64,000 bases of DNA from positions 52,502,404 through 52,566,403 of the forward strand of contig OZ020268.1 in the NCBI GenBank assembly GCA_963971225.1. Reading direction: 5' to 3'. The translations under genes and the position numbers were made by a program. This DNA comes from Melieria omissa (lineage: Eukaryota > Arthropoda > Insecta > Diptera > Ulidiidae). This document shows positions 51,901 through 58,446 of this stretch, one piece after another; within the stretch, counting starts at the first letter, position 1; the number at the start of each line of letters is the position of its first letter. The notes under the pieces are model-generated. The model was not told where the DNA came from, ran no database searches, and saw only the letters and a list, made by a program, of their open reading frames with translations.

Positions 51901-54405
51901 TATCTACATTGGTTTGCGGGACATTGACCCATACGAGGCGTACATTCTCAGCGAGTTGGGCATTCACGTATATGCCATGGATGTAAGTACAAAAACAATA
52001 ACAATACATAAATACCTACCCACCCATGTATCAGTCGGTATATCTGTCCATCAGTCAGTCAGTCGTGCGTATTGTTTTTGTAATTTGTTTATTGCCCAAA
52101 CTTGTTCGTCGCCTGTCGATTCCGGTGTTGCAGATGTGTGTTCACATTATTAGTGTTGCTGTTGTTGTAGTTGTAAAAATTTACAACAGCCGCAGGCGCA
52201 AACACTGAAACAGGATCAATTTACAACACACACATACACAGCCACATGGCGATCGCATACGCGGCAGGCATTACTCGCCCCTCGATTGTTTCTACTTTTA
52301 ATTTTTTGGCCCCTTTGTGTCAAATGCCGCAACGAGGCGTCGCGTCGTTGTAATGCGTGTAGGGTGCAAACATACAATATGCACACATATGTATGTGTGT
52401 GCATTTATAGAAGGACATATGACCATGTATGTGCGTGGCCAGGGGTGGGTTCTGTAAGTTTTACAACAAAACTATTGGCAATAAGAAAAATGCACAAATG
52501 GGAACAGGAAATGCTGCACAGTGGCGTTAGCACACAGAAGTGAGGGGCAAAATTTTAATTTGTGTTTATTGTTAGTATTGAAAACAATGTAATTGTTGAA
52601 GCTTTTAAGGAATATTTTTACATTTTTAATTAAAAAAATTGATTAAGAAAATCTTTATTTTGATATTTTTTATTTTTTACGTTTGTTTGTTGTTTGTTTT
52701 ATATTTTATTGTAAGTATTTTATTAAAAAAACTTTGATTAAGGAAATATGAATAGGAAATTTTATTTTGTTTTATGATTTTATTTGTGCTTTATTTAATG
52801 TTTTTATATAATTTTTAAAGTTTGTATTTAACTTTAGTTTTTTTTGTTAAGTTTGGTTTAGTTTAATTTGTATTTGATTTGCTTAGATTCGATTAGAATA
52901 GATTGGATTAGATTAGATTAGATCAGACAGTGGCGGATCCAGGGGGGTGTTTTGGGGGTCGAAACCCCCCCGAAATATTTGGATCGACTATAAAACTACA
53001 TACAAATTAAAAATAATTTTATAAATATTAAAGAATTACTTTTTAAAACCCCCCCGAAATATTTTTCTGGATCCGCGCCTGAGATCAGACAATATTAGAT
53101 TAGATTGGTTTGGATTAAATTAAATAAGATTAGAAAAGACTAGAACAGACCAGATTAGATTGGTTTATATTAAATAAGATCAGACAAGATTAGCCGATTA
53201 GCCGTAAGATTAGATCAGACAAGCCTAGATTCCATTAGATTTGATTAAATAAGATAATATTCAGCCCAATTTTTATATATTTTTGTTATACTTTTATATT
53301 TTTAAAGTGATTTTTCTCTTAATTTGCCTCACTGTGCGCCACTGCGTCTGCGCATTCAGACAGTGCAATGCGCTGACAAGCGGCTACCTCGTCCTTCCGT
53401 ACAGTTTGGGGTGTAAATTTACACACACACACACACACACAGCCAAACACTTTGCAGGCTTTATGCCAAGTTTGCGTTTATTTATGAGTCGTGAAATCTC
53501 AGCGTTGAAAAATTTAAAGCATTTAGGTTTTGAAAAAATTTATTAGCTACGCGGGATAAGCACGTAGGGACGGCTTTTGCTTTTGTATTCGATGTTTTTT
53601 TTGCAGGGAAGCACGCTTCGGGGATTTTCGTATTTATCATTTTTACAATTACAAAACGCTATACAATAATGTGTTGTTGTAGCGAGGGGAAAGCGCTCAG
53701 AATCGTATTTACTTATTTGCTGCACGAAATAGGGCTTTGGAAAGAATTGAGGCCTTGTAAGTAAAGTCTATGTTGGTCTTCTAATCTTTAAATTCATAAA
53801 AATTATATTCCATGCTGAAGGAACGAATCGTTATATATCGTTGCTTATACATTCTTATATTTAAATTTCTCATACCAACTACCCATTACTTATGTTTATT
53901 TTCTGATTCATTTTCATATCAATTCAACAACTCAAAACTGCACGAGTTTGTTTCATTTTCTTGTCTACATTTTTTGTTTTTATTACAGTTTAGGGTCAAA
54001 TATAGATTTAAAAACTTTTAAATTGCTTATTATTTTTAGTCCATAGACAAGCTGGGCATTTCGAAAGTTGTTGAAATTACTCTGGACACGATTAAGCCGC
54101 AAAATAAAATCCATGTTAGCTTTGATATCGATGCTCTGGACAACATTGTAGCGCCCAGCACTGGCACCGTAGTTGCCGGCGGCCTAACGCTACGCGAAGG
54201 CATGTCCGTAGTGGAGGCGCTACGCGATACCAATCGCGTACAGGGTATCGATTTGGTGGAATTAAATCCGTTGCTGGGCAGCGATCAAGACGTAAAAACA
54301 ACGGTCAGCTCCAGTTTGGAGATACTGAAGAGCATGTGCGGCTACAAGCGCAGCGGCAGTTTCGCCAACATCAATACGGATTTATTTAGAACAAAGAAAA
54401 ACTAA
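3950..54405 (+). CDS. arg: Arginase, five coding exons spanning about 50 kb
   Basis: Arginase hydrolyses L-arginine to ornithine and urea using a two-manganese centre. Coding exons: 3950-4214, 4307-4504, 4591-4777, 51883-51982, 54040-54405. All junctions have GT/AG ends and compatible phases (1, 1, 2, 0), giving 1116 nt, 371 residues and stop. Metal-binding motifs are all present: GGDHAIGF (exon 2), DAHADIN (exon 3) and SFDIDALDN with the following APSTGT (exon 5). Exon 4 encodes the conserved [11 protein letters not shown]. The N-terminus ([17 protein letters not shown]) is basic and free of acid residues, like a mitochondrial presequence, followed by a Pro/Thr-rich linker before the catalytic fold begins at [13 protein letters not shown]. 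The ATG at 3950 is the first in frame and gives this extension. A poly(A) signal AATAAA lies at 54482-54487. Intron 3 is 47.1 kb and hosts elav on the opposite strand. Confidence 0.95.
5270..6310. mobile_element. Palindromic foldback element, about 1 kb
   Basis: Two 134 bp inner arms, 5652-5785 and 5875-6008, are inverted copies with about six mismatches, separated by an 89 bp spacer. Beyond them the symmetry continues with more divergence: the stretch around 5330-5350 (AGTAGAGCTG on the complement) reappears near 6229, and the GAAAATNTGAAAAAGT motif near 5390 reappears near 6190. The paired hypothetical frames on opposite strands here are simply the two arms. No transposase is seen, so this is a non-autonomous foldback or long-TIR element. 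The superfamily is not known to me. Confidence 0.75.
6308..6553. repeat. Direct duplication, copy 1 (246 bp)
   Basis: This begins AAACATTTCTTAACC and ends TTATCTGAACCATTAC. It is repeated almost exactly at 6693-6935. The copies differ by a few substitutions and a small ATGTA indel near the end. The intervening 139 bp (6554-6692) is unique. Confidence 0.85.
6693..6935. repeat. Direct duplication, copy 2 (243 bp)
   Basis: Second copy of the 6308-6553 block in the same orientation, 385 bp further on. High identity implies a recent local duplication or two fragments of one repeat family. No coding sequence is evident in either copy. Confidence 0.85.
6936..13744. other. Intronic AT-rich DNA with two AT-only tracts
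   Basis: Within this stretch, about 7880-9420 is dominated by AAATTAAAATT-type low-complexity repeats and about 11150-12790 by TAATTATTTGAATAATTAA-type repeats, both almost free of G and C. The interval 9420-11150 is ordinary AT-rich intron. CAA/TTG trinucleotide runs occur near 12910-13070 and 13215. I see no gene, splice-bounded exon or structured RNA in it. Confidence 0.6.
13745..14430. repeat. Degenerate tandem array with GAGCCGAGTCGAG motif
   Basis: About six to seven diverged copies of a unit near 100 bp. Each combines AAGCTTTGGAATGAGCTTCG, then a run like AATCAATAATTTTTTTAG, then AGTCGAGTCGAG and GGATCAAATAATG. The order of blocks is kept while sequence has drifted, so this is an old local expansion. 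Confidence 0.75.
16796..17260. repeat. Degenerate tandem array, period about 158 bp
   Basis: Three diverged copies begin at about 16796, 16953 and 17112. Shared blocks are TTCGACACCTGTG or TTCGACAAGTACC, then TTGTTTATAT, CTGACGAA, AGTTGTCTATA and CAGTTGTCTTTGCAAA. Confidence 0.7.
17270..17760. repeat. Degenerate tandem repeat, period roughly 190 bp
   Basis: Two to three diverged copies share GACAACTGAACTCTGAACAA, ACTTGAAAGATT/GCTTGAACAATTC, TTTACTTTGAAACCACATTAT and CAATGCAGACA. It is adjacent to, but distinct from, the 158 bp array. Confidence 0.55.
19745..20300. repeat. Degenerate tandem array, AACTTTCAGTACAACTT family
   Basis: At least seven copies of a 60-100 bp unit contain CAACTTTCAATGCAACTTAG, AGCATTCAAGACTGCCAACT and TTTACACTACTCAAACTCATTT. 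The 156-codon open frame at 19755-20225 is a by-product of the repeat, since its translation repeats the same Phe/Asn/Leu blocks. Confidence 0.75.
22390..23110. repeat. Degenerate tandem array, CACTTGAAGACTGAG family
   Basis: The block TCACTGAGTTTATTTCACTT followed by GAAGACTGA appears near 22394, 22616, 22793 and 23042, each followed by a variant of TTTCTCATTCTAAATTGA and CTTTAAAGTACA. Spacing varies from about 175 to 245 bp. Confidence 0.7.
25690..26290. repeat. Degenerate tandem repeat, period about 165 bp
   Basis: Two clear copies and a partial third share TTTGCATACTTTTAGGC followed by AGCATATTTTCAAAATT and GTTATATGATCTC. The first two lie near 25715-25815 and 25885-25985, and the fragment near 26235. 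Confidence 0.6.
30342..31693 (-). CDS. elav: ELAV neuronal RNA-binding protein, nested antisense in the arginase intron
   Basis: ELAV is the pan-neuronal nuclear RNA-binding protein that controls alternative splicing and poly(A)-site choice. One exon holds the whole protein: an Ala/Gln-rich N-terminus, RRM1 ([10 protein letters not shown] to KVSFARPSS), RRM2 ([12 protein letters not shown] to VKFSNTPG), a hinge, and RRM3 ([11 protein letters not shown] to [11 protein letters not shown]), stop at 30344-30342. RNP motifs are intact: LIVNYL and LGYGFVNY in RRM1, LYVSGL and KGVGFIRF in RRM2, IFIYNL and KGYGFVSM in RRM3. RRM1 carries the DPLNPQ insert that I recall as typical of ELAV rather than FNE or RBP9. 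The plain ORF extends to an ATG at 31727 (461 codons, starting MSTRSHNS), but a 241 nt AG-free tract ends at an AG directly before TGGATTTCATG, and splicing an exon ending in A would give the Drosophila-like start MDF. I therefore end the CDS at 31693. If unspliced, the start is 31727, 31685 or 31682. Confidence 0.95.
31694..34153 (-). other. elav: Predicted elav 5' intron
   Basis: The 3' splice site is AATTAAAAG|TGGATTTC. The AG occupies 31695-31694 and no other AG occurs on this strand back to 31938, leaving a C/T/A-rich AG-exclusion zone typical of a distant branch point. The best donor I found upstream on the - strand is CTACACAA|GTGAGTAT, with last exon base 34154. Joining them gives CACA-ATG-GAT, a good fly start context. 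The donor choice is inference; the acceptor signal is seen directly. The intron also holds the SINE at 32272-32529 and otherwise ordinary AT-rich DNA. Confidence 0.5.
32272..32529 (-). mobile_element. tRNA-derived SINE, 258 bp, with 13 bp target duplication
   Basis: Read on the - strand, the element starts TAGGCCTCGATAGTC and has a pol III A box (TAGTCAAGCGGG at 32519-32508) and B box (GGTTCGATTCC at 32475-32465) at tRNA-like spacing. A non-tRNA body follows, ending ...GCAACCTAACC. The flanks TCACCTGACTTAG at 32259-32271 and 32530-32542 are identical, which proves insertion. The tRNA head has mismatched acceptor pairs, so it is not a functional tRNA gene. Confidence 0.85.
34154..35900 (-). 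promoter_or_regulatory. elav: Candidate elav 5' exon and promoter region
   Basis: On the - strand this stretch leads to the proposed donor at 34154. The sequence next to it is CAA-rich (AGCAGCAACAACAACAACTC), as often seen in fly 5' UTRs. Around 35825-35883 there is a GAGA tract with nearby GCCAT cores, described separately. Several + strand open frames here are Leu/Cys/Phe-rich shadows. I could not locate the transcription start. Confidence 0.35.
35825..35883. promoter_or_regulatory. GAGA tract with three PHO-like GCCAT cores
   Basis: Within about 60 bp there are GCCAT cores in both orientations (TATGGC and AATGGCC on +, and CCGCCATG on +), followed by GAGATGAGAGCAAGAGCGAG and an uninterrupted GA run to 35883. 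GAGA factor binds GAGAG, and Pleiohomeotic binds GCCAT. The combination resembles Polycomb response elements and paused promoters. Function is inferred from motif content and position only. Confidence 0.35.
35901..37071. other. Intron segment without recognised features
   Basis: AT-rich, non-repetitive intronic sequence on the far side of the elav upstream region. No open frame of note, no splice-bounded exon and no terminal repeats were found before the hAT-like element that starts at 37072. Confidence 0.4.
37072..37603. mobile_element. Non-autonomous hAT-like element with CTACCACA subterminal repeats
   Basis: It is flanked by an identical 8 bp duplication, TTTGTTGG, at 37064-37071 and 37604-37611, as hAT elements make. 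Ends are CAGTGTGCTTACTT on the left and, on the complement, CAGCTTACTT on the right (a 4 nt indel between them). The octamer CTACCACA or its complement recurs about eight times near both ends, as expected for transposase-binding subterminal repeats. The interior has no transposase. Confidence 0.7.
38235..39897 (-). mobile_element. Tc1-like DNA transposon with IR/DR ends, transposase decayed
   Basis: Ends are perfect inverted repeats of 26 bp, starting CACTAGTCAGAATAAGTTTG, and are flanked by TA on both sides (38233-38234 and 39898-39899). An internal copy of the motif AAGTTTGCGTACAA lies about 205 bp in from each end (38438-38457 and, inverted, 39673-39692). This is the IR/DR arrangement of some Tc1 elements. 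On the - strand near 38940-38880 a transposase remnant reads [13 protein letters not shown], the conserved Tc1 motif, but the frame is broken by shifts and stops. Confidence 0.88.
38650..38950 (-). pseudogene. Tc1 transposase remnant
   Basis: The translated - strand shows [15 protein letters not shown] followed by FIQKCFWGV, which matches the Tc1/mariner transposase segment between the first and second catalytic acidic residues. The reading frame is lost to frameshifts and stops within about 100 codons. No intact DDE triad can be traced. Confidence 0.6.
39898..41990. other. Intron segment without recognised features
   Basis: Between the Tc1 element and the 42 kb array. It includes CAA/TTG trinucleotide runs around 40815-40980 and a patch of higher GC at 40080-40430 whose open frames on both strands look like chance frames. 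I found no recognisable gene or terminal repeats. Confidence 0.4.
41991..42690. repeat. Degenerate tandem array, period about 205 bp
   Basis: Four copies of the block GAGGGTAAACTNCTATCAAAA lie near 42016, 42210, 42428 and 42630. Each is followed by CAAAAACAAAACACTCA, GACTCATTGTGTA and GAATTTTAGCCTCTTTTGTGG with TATCATTTCACCCAT. The array ends just before the mariner insertion. Confidence 0.8.
42853..43029 (+). pseudogene. Mariner-type transposase, N-terminal fragment (part 1)
   Basis: The ATG at 42853 opens [19 protein letters not shown], the first DNA-binding helix-turn-helix typical of mariner-like transposases, continuing to GRHNRPSEQ. The frame then reaches the LINE insertion at GRFRTTF. 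The other side resumes at [18 protein letters not shown] (48344 onward). The catalytic domain is absent from both parts. Confidence 0.75.
43118..46732 (-). pseudogene. LINE ORF2 polyprotein (endonuclease, reverse transcriptase, RNase H), one stop codon
   Basis: Domains in order. AP-like endonuclease: IQEPW, then [13 protein letters not shown], and SDHRYIEF just after the stop. Reverse transcriptase: [49 protein letters not shown]. RNase [47 protein letters not shown]-terminal CCHC-type finger follows ([18 protein letters not shown]). The endonuclease part (down to 46148) and the 987-codon remainder are in the same frame, separated only by TAA at 46147-46145. The frame is open upstream past the TTG at 46732 to about 46788, where it meets the end of ORF1, so initiation probably depends on ORF1 translation. 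Confidence 0.88.
46786..48054 (-). pseudogene. LINE ORF1 (gag-like), one internal stop codon
   Basis: The ATG at 48054 begins [13 protein letters not shown]. The protein is basic and low-complexity at first ([13 protein letters not shown] near residue 95), then has the conserved block [17 protein letters not shown] and [15 protein letters not shown] typical of LINE ORF1 proteins. A TGA at 47034-47032 ends the frame after LRKAI. The same frame continues at once with [20 protein letters not shown] and ends at TAG 46788-46786. A single nonsense change, for example CGA to TGA, explains this, and no frameshift is needed. Confidence 0.85.
48344..48592 (+). pseudogene. Mariner-type transposase fragment (part 2)
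   Basis: In frame with part 1 once the LINE and one target copy are ignored: [18 protein letters not shown], then [20 protein letters not shown], the linker and second helix-turn-helix of mariner-like transposases, up to CPSTL. The sequence then jumps to unrelated residues and a stop at 48590-48592 close to the right terminal repeat. The DDE/D catalytic domain is deleted. Confidence 0.75.
48673..50027. other. Intron segment with an orphan - strand frame
   Basis: Mostly unremarkable. A - strand frame at 48657-48977 (106 codons) has mixed amino-acid composition (for example [19 protein letters not shown]) unlike the AT-rich shadows, but I recognise no family. It overlaps the mariner terminal repeat, so its C-terminus is read through transposon DNA. 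The remainder to 50027 has no supported feature. Confidence 0.35.
50028..50640. repeat. Degenerate tandem array, GGTTAGGTTGGGTGGGGTTAG family
   Basis: Four copies start near 50028, 50283, 50420 and 50562, with AAGTTAGGTTAGGTTGGG, then TTTGAATTGAATTGGCAGCC, then TTTAAACAGAAAAGGAATAG and GAGCACCATAGACAAGTTA. Spacing is irregular (about 140-255 bp). Confidence 0.75.
51250..51640. repeat. Diverged direct repeat, period about 305 bp
   Basis: TTATGAACTTTGCGATTTGA near 51254 and TATGAAGTTGGAAGATTTTT near 51559 start two related blocks. Both continue with AATAGTTATAGCGAATTTTT-like sequence and CTTGGAGAATT. Only two copies are evident. Confidence 0.5.
51983..54039 (+). other. arg: Arginase intron 4
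   Basis: Donor GAT|GTAAGTAC, acceptor TTATTTTTAG|TCC, phase 0. It contains a GATTAGATT-type minisatellite (about 52880-53260), the small hAT element at 52928-53081 inserted into it, and an (AC)n microsatellite at 53421-53441. No gene was seen. Confidence 0.85.
52928..53081. mobile_element. hAT-like MITE, 154 bp
   Basis: Identical 8 bp flanks AGATCAGA lie at 52920-52927 and 53082-53089. Terminal inverted repeats are CAGTGGCGGATCCAG (left) and CAGGCGCGGATCCAG (right, on the complement), two mismatches in 15. The internal motif ACCCCCCCGAAATATTT occurs twice in the same orientation near the ends. No coding sequence. Confidence 0.88.
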
Positions 54406-54600
54406 TTTGCTATACTATAAATTGTATATAGAAATGTAAATAGCAACACAGTTCTTAAATATATTGTACGATGTAAAGGTAAATAAATATGCAAATGCGG
54501 ACGTATCGAATGCACATGGTAAATGAGACACTATACTGTTTTATTAGCAATACGGAAATTGGGTAAATATTCGAAAATGGGGCGAGACTCCTGGCTGCGT
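54406..54600. other. Shared 3' region between convergent arginase and ERGIC2
   Basis: Only 195 bp separate the two stop codons. The arginase poly(A) signal AATAAA is at 54482-54487. The TTTTATTAG at about 54539-54547 (+) could serve the - strand gene (AATAAAA) only if its 3' UTR is about 60 nt. If either transcript runs on, the two 3' UTRs overlap. Confidence 0.6.
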
Positions 54601-56719
54601 TTAGTTAACTTTGTGCTGCTGCTGGCTTGGCTGTGTCGATAACTCACTCACAGTTGACACATAACTGACGGCAGCAGGTGGCCTGCTCAACATGACCTGC
54701 GTCATGCTGTTCGCTGTGTTGATAAGGTCATTCGTAATGGCTGTCGATGTTTGCGGGCTGGCGGGGTTTACGGAAGTGACGCTGACGTTGACTTTGTCAT
54801 CAATCAGTGGTGGCTTTTGCGAGTGGAAAGCTTGATTTTGTTTTTGATGCAGTAATTGGGGCGCCAAAGTGTTAATGGTGGAACGCTGCAGCCACACCAA
54901 CAGCGAATTGAGAATGCCTGCGAAGAGAGACAGTGAGTAGGTTTTAGGGAAAAAGAGGTGACAAGCAAAGTCAACAAAAACCTGCCCTACGCACCGGAGA
55001 TAACAATGATGCCAGCAATAATCGAGGACAAACGTATTATGAATTGGAGTAGATTGTCGCGATCGGTGCGCACAATAATCTTTAGTGCTGACCAGTCGTA
55101 CTTGAAGTAAATGCCCGGCGAACCGTAAGAGTTGTGATCCGAATCTGAGTAGAAAAGTACAGCAAATTATATTCATGAAGACAAATAAAACAAAAGAAAA
55201 ATGCATAAAACTTTCGAAGCCACCTACCCAGCGCGCGTACATTCTCCGTCACCGCATACTGGTACGTGTTGATGGTGGAGAAGGTGTTGTGTATTTCGGT
55301 GGGCACAATTTTCAGAAAATACTGCACAGTTGTCTTCTCATCGGGCACCAACGTTTCATCGCCCTCCAGTGGCTGCACAATGCGACGCGAATACTGACCG
55401 AAACTTAGGCGATTAATGCGATGTGTAAAGTTGGCGGGCAGACGCCGAAACTCTATGCGCCAGTGATCTTTAAAGAGACCCACAATGGGCTGAGCGCCGC
55501 CCACCAAATGCAATACACCAGCCACCTGTTGAAAACAAATCAAGAATGTACAAAACATTCAACTGTATTCATTTTGGAAATGACTTAAAATTCACTCATC
55601 GAAACAAATTAAACGCACAGATTTTAACAGGTCGAGTAATGAAAATCAATTTCATGACTCAACTGCCTTCACTGGCAAAAAATAATAGGGGTATTCACAC
55701 CGAGCTCGTTACTTTGTTAGTTCGGAGCTCGGTAGTGTTATGTGTGTATATTGTTTTTGTAAAAGAATCAAACAAAAACAAAATGTACGTACAAAACTTC
55801 CGAGTACCGAACTAACAAAATTACAAGTTCGGTGCGAATACCCCTAATGCTGTTGCAAAATGAACTCAGGCCCTTAGCACTTAGTGTCAGTTCATTAAAC
55901 GCGTCGCACCTTATTGATGCCCAACGTGCCGTGCAGCCGACAAGCGTCATACTCTTCCTCTGGTAGCGGTTTGCCAAAGGCTGTGGGCGTCTCGTGCACT
56001 TCGTTGCTCTTTATAATGTCCTTGAAGAGTATATCGGCCACCGAGTGATACTCTTCGCGCAAGAACGAATTCATATGCTGCATGCGCTCGAACTGTATAC
56101 GCTGCTGCTCGGGCAATGTCCACCAGGTGCCCTCGCGCTGCAGCGTACCATACGCAAACACATCCTGCTCCGTTTCGTCCATTAGATCGACGCCGGACAG
56201 TGCTGCGTAAACAAAAGAAATACACACAATTTAATACTTGCTGAAATTTTTTGTTTTTTTTGGATGGAGATTGAAATCATCGAAAGCCAAGACTTCGTGT
56301 CAGTGTGAGATTTCAACCTCATTAAAACCATCTCTTTTATGCCCGGTTTACCACCCGGTGCAAGTGATGCAGTCGTACATTTGCAGGGCATTGCCACCGT
56401 GATATCCACATGCATTTGCACTTTGTCGTCCATATCGATATCCGGCTGGAATGAGAAAATCAAATTCGCCTCGCGATAATAACAGAACTCCTTGTAGATC
56501 AGAAATATGATAAGTAGTCGACTCAGCAGCGATACTTTGAAAGCGAAAAGCAAATGATTAGCAAAACTATTGGAAAGTTCAAATGAAGCTACACTTACAG
56601 GTGCCGCCAATTTCTGTGGTCTCTGTGTATTTTTCCGGCACTTTTTTGAATGCGTCCAGATTTTTGGCCAATTCGATTAAATTGTTTTTGTCACCGCGAT
56701 AACGCAACGTCGCCGACAT
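54601..56719 (-). CDS. ERGIC2: ERGIC2-like ER-Golgi intermediate compartment protein, six exons
   Basis: ERGIC2 family proteins cycle between ER and Golgi as transmembrane cargo receptors. Coding exons on the - strand: 56719-56599, 56534-56379, 56202-55910, 55525-55228, 55144-54995, 54917-54601, with phases 1, 1, 0, 1, 1; total 1335 nt, 444 residues. Visible features: N-terminal cytosolic ELAKNLDAFKKVPEKYTET, first membrane segment (LLIIFLIYKEFCYY), a lumenal domain with DITVAMPC and CRLHGTLGINKVAG, HRINRLSFGQYSRRIVQPL, TVQYFLKIVPTEI and GIYFKYDWSALKI, and a second membrane segment (FIIRLSSIIAGIIVISGILN). The Ser/Thr/Gln-rich tail after it is longer than in human ERGIC2. The Drosophila counterpart, as I recall, is CG4293 next to arg/elav. 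Its stop codon lies 195 bp from that of arginase, tail to tail. Confidence 0.92.
55687..55845. mobile_element. Hairpin MITE in an ERGIC2 intron, 159 bp
   Basis: The element is almost fully self-complementary. It begins AGGGGTATTCACACCGAGCT and ends with the inverted counterpart AGGGGTATTCGCACCGAACT (on the complement). The arms pair over about 70 bp with the loop around 55760. Flanks share AAT on the two sides, a possible 3 bp duplication. No coding sequence. Confidence 0.8.
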
Positions 56720-57093
56720 GTTTGCTATTGGTTTTTTACAATTTGTCTGATAAAATTTAAGAGGAATAACAGGAGTAGGAGCACAAAAAACTATTGCAGT
56801 CGTTGCAATTTGCAATGTGGAGCAAAAACAGCTGAGGAGCTGACCGGCAATACAAATATCAGTTGGTGATGGCGTTGCCAACTATCTTAAGCCAATAGGT
56901 GCTGAAACAGTGTTGTAATAAAGACAGCGCATAGAGTGGGTTAACGGTAGTTGGCTTAAACACTTGGTAACTATTCAAAGATTTGTATCAATAAACATAT
57001 AAAATAACCTATATTTTAGAGATTTAATTGTAAAGTCTAACAAAAAATACAAAGACAAAATCGCTACTTTGCAGGATTTGAATTCAGCGGAAC
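56720..57093. other. ERGIC2 upstream region
   Basis: This 374 bp precedes the ERGIC2 ATG on the - strand and should hold its 5' UTR and promoter. No TATA box or other clear motif was seen. A transposable element begins at 57094. Confidence 0.4.
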
Positions 57094-58446
57094 AAGTGCA
57101 GAATAACGTACCCTCCTGAAAAAAAAATAAAAAATTTGGCTGTATAGAGCTTGGTTTTGTGATGTAACAAACTAAAAATTGTTCCTGGGAAACGCCTACG
57201 AAAGGCGTGTCACGGTGTCAAAGTTCAAAACTTTTATCATAAAAACTCAGTCAATTTTCAATCGATTTATATGATATGGGTATCAAACGAAAGGCCTTTT
57301 TCATACCTTCATTTTGGTGTACAATATATACTTTATACGTACGAGTAAAACATTATAAGCAAAAAATTATTTTTTTTTTATAAAATTTACAAAACCCGAT
57401 TTTTTTCTCGAAAAATCTCGTTATTAAGATACAAAAAAATGTACACTATATTATAGCGAGTAGAATTCTCTTTTCAATGAAATATAAAAACATACAGTAT
57501 TGTGTTTTTTCAATGCGTGTTTTAATTAAATACCGCGCCTAAGCAAAGAATTTCTGCATTCAAGTACCTTTTGTGTGGCCGGCCTTCGGCCGGGGCGCTT
57601 GAAAAATAACCCTCATGGGAGTCACCACCACATCAGGCAACAGTCAGGTGTGCACAGTATTTTTTGTTCAAATCCATAGTTCCAAGCCATAGTTTTTTGG
57701 CAATAAGTTTTTCCCAGGTGGCCGGCCTTCGGCCGGGCGCTTGAAAAATAACCCTCATGGGAGTCACCACCACATCAGACAACAGTCAGGTGTGCACAAT
57801 ATGGAAATATAAAAACTTTGAAACTCGGTATCTCGAAAACGGAGCGAGATATCGAAAATTTTTATTCCTCATTTTCGATTTATTTTCGGTCAATCTATCT
57901 AAAAAGATCATAAACAAATGGCGGCGCCACGGAAACCGTAGAATCACCTTGCAGGCAGATTCTTTTAACTCAATATAAATTTAAATATAAAAACAAAAAC
58001 AAAAAAAGTTCAAATATTCTATATTTCATTGTAAAGGGAATTCCGTAGAGAATATATGGTAACAAATTTATTATATCTTTATTTTGTTTTTTTTCGAGAA
58101 AAAAATCGGGTTTTGTAAATTTAATATTAAAAAAATATTATATAAAAAAAATATAATATATAAAAAAAGTTTTTGCTTATAATTTTTTTCTCGTACATAT
58201 AAAGTATATAATGTGGTACACCAAAATAAAGGTATGAAAAAGACCTTTCGTTTGATACCCATATCATATAAATCGATTGAAAATTGAATGAGTTATTTTG
58301 ATAAAAGTTTTGAGCTTTGACCCCGTGCCACGCATTTTGTAGGCATTTCCCAGGCAAAATTTTTAGTTTGTTAGACTCAGGAGCGAAACTTCTTTGTATA
58401 AGCATACTTCTTAATTTTTTTCACGAGGGTACGCTATTCTGCACTT
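57094..58446. mobile_element. Long-TIR palindromic element, 1.35 kb, between ERGIC2 and COMMD10
   Basis: The outer ends AAGTGCAGAATAACGTACCC (left) and AAGTGCAGAATAGCGTACCC (right, on the complement) begin inverted arms of about 400 bp (57094 to about 57495, and about 58005 to 58446). Conserved landmarks include AACAAACTAAAAATT, ATATGGGTATCAAACGAAAG and ACAAAACCCGATTTTTTTCT, each present once per arm. The centre contains a tandem duplication of about 83 bp (57575-57657 and 57718-57799), each copy with the palindrome GGCCGGCCTTCGGCCGG. No transposase frame remains. The superfamily is unknown to me. Confidence 0.8.
57575..57799. repeat. Two copies of an 83 bp unit with a GC-rich hairpin
   Basis: Each copy starts GTGGCCGGCCTTCGGCCGG, which can fold into a stem with a TTCG-type loop, and continues GCTTGAAAAATAACCCTCAT, GGGAGTCACCACCACATCA and CAACAGTCAGGTGTGCACA. 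The copies (57575-57657 and 57718-57799) differ by only a few bases and sit in the middle of the palindromic element. Confidence 0.8.

Noticed and set aside
57577..57736. GC hairpins considered as ribozyme or terminator
   Set aside because: I could not find hammerhead core motifs or a U-tract. The hairpins are duplicated inside a transposable element, so an element-borne role is simpler.
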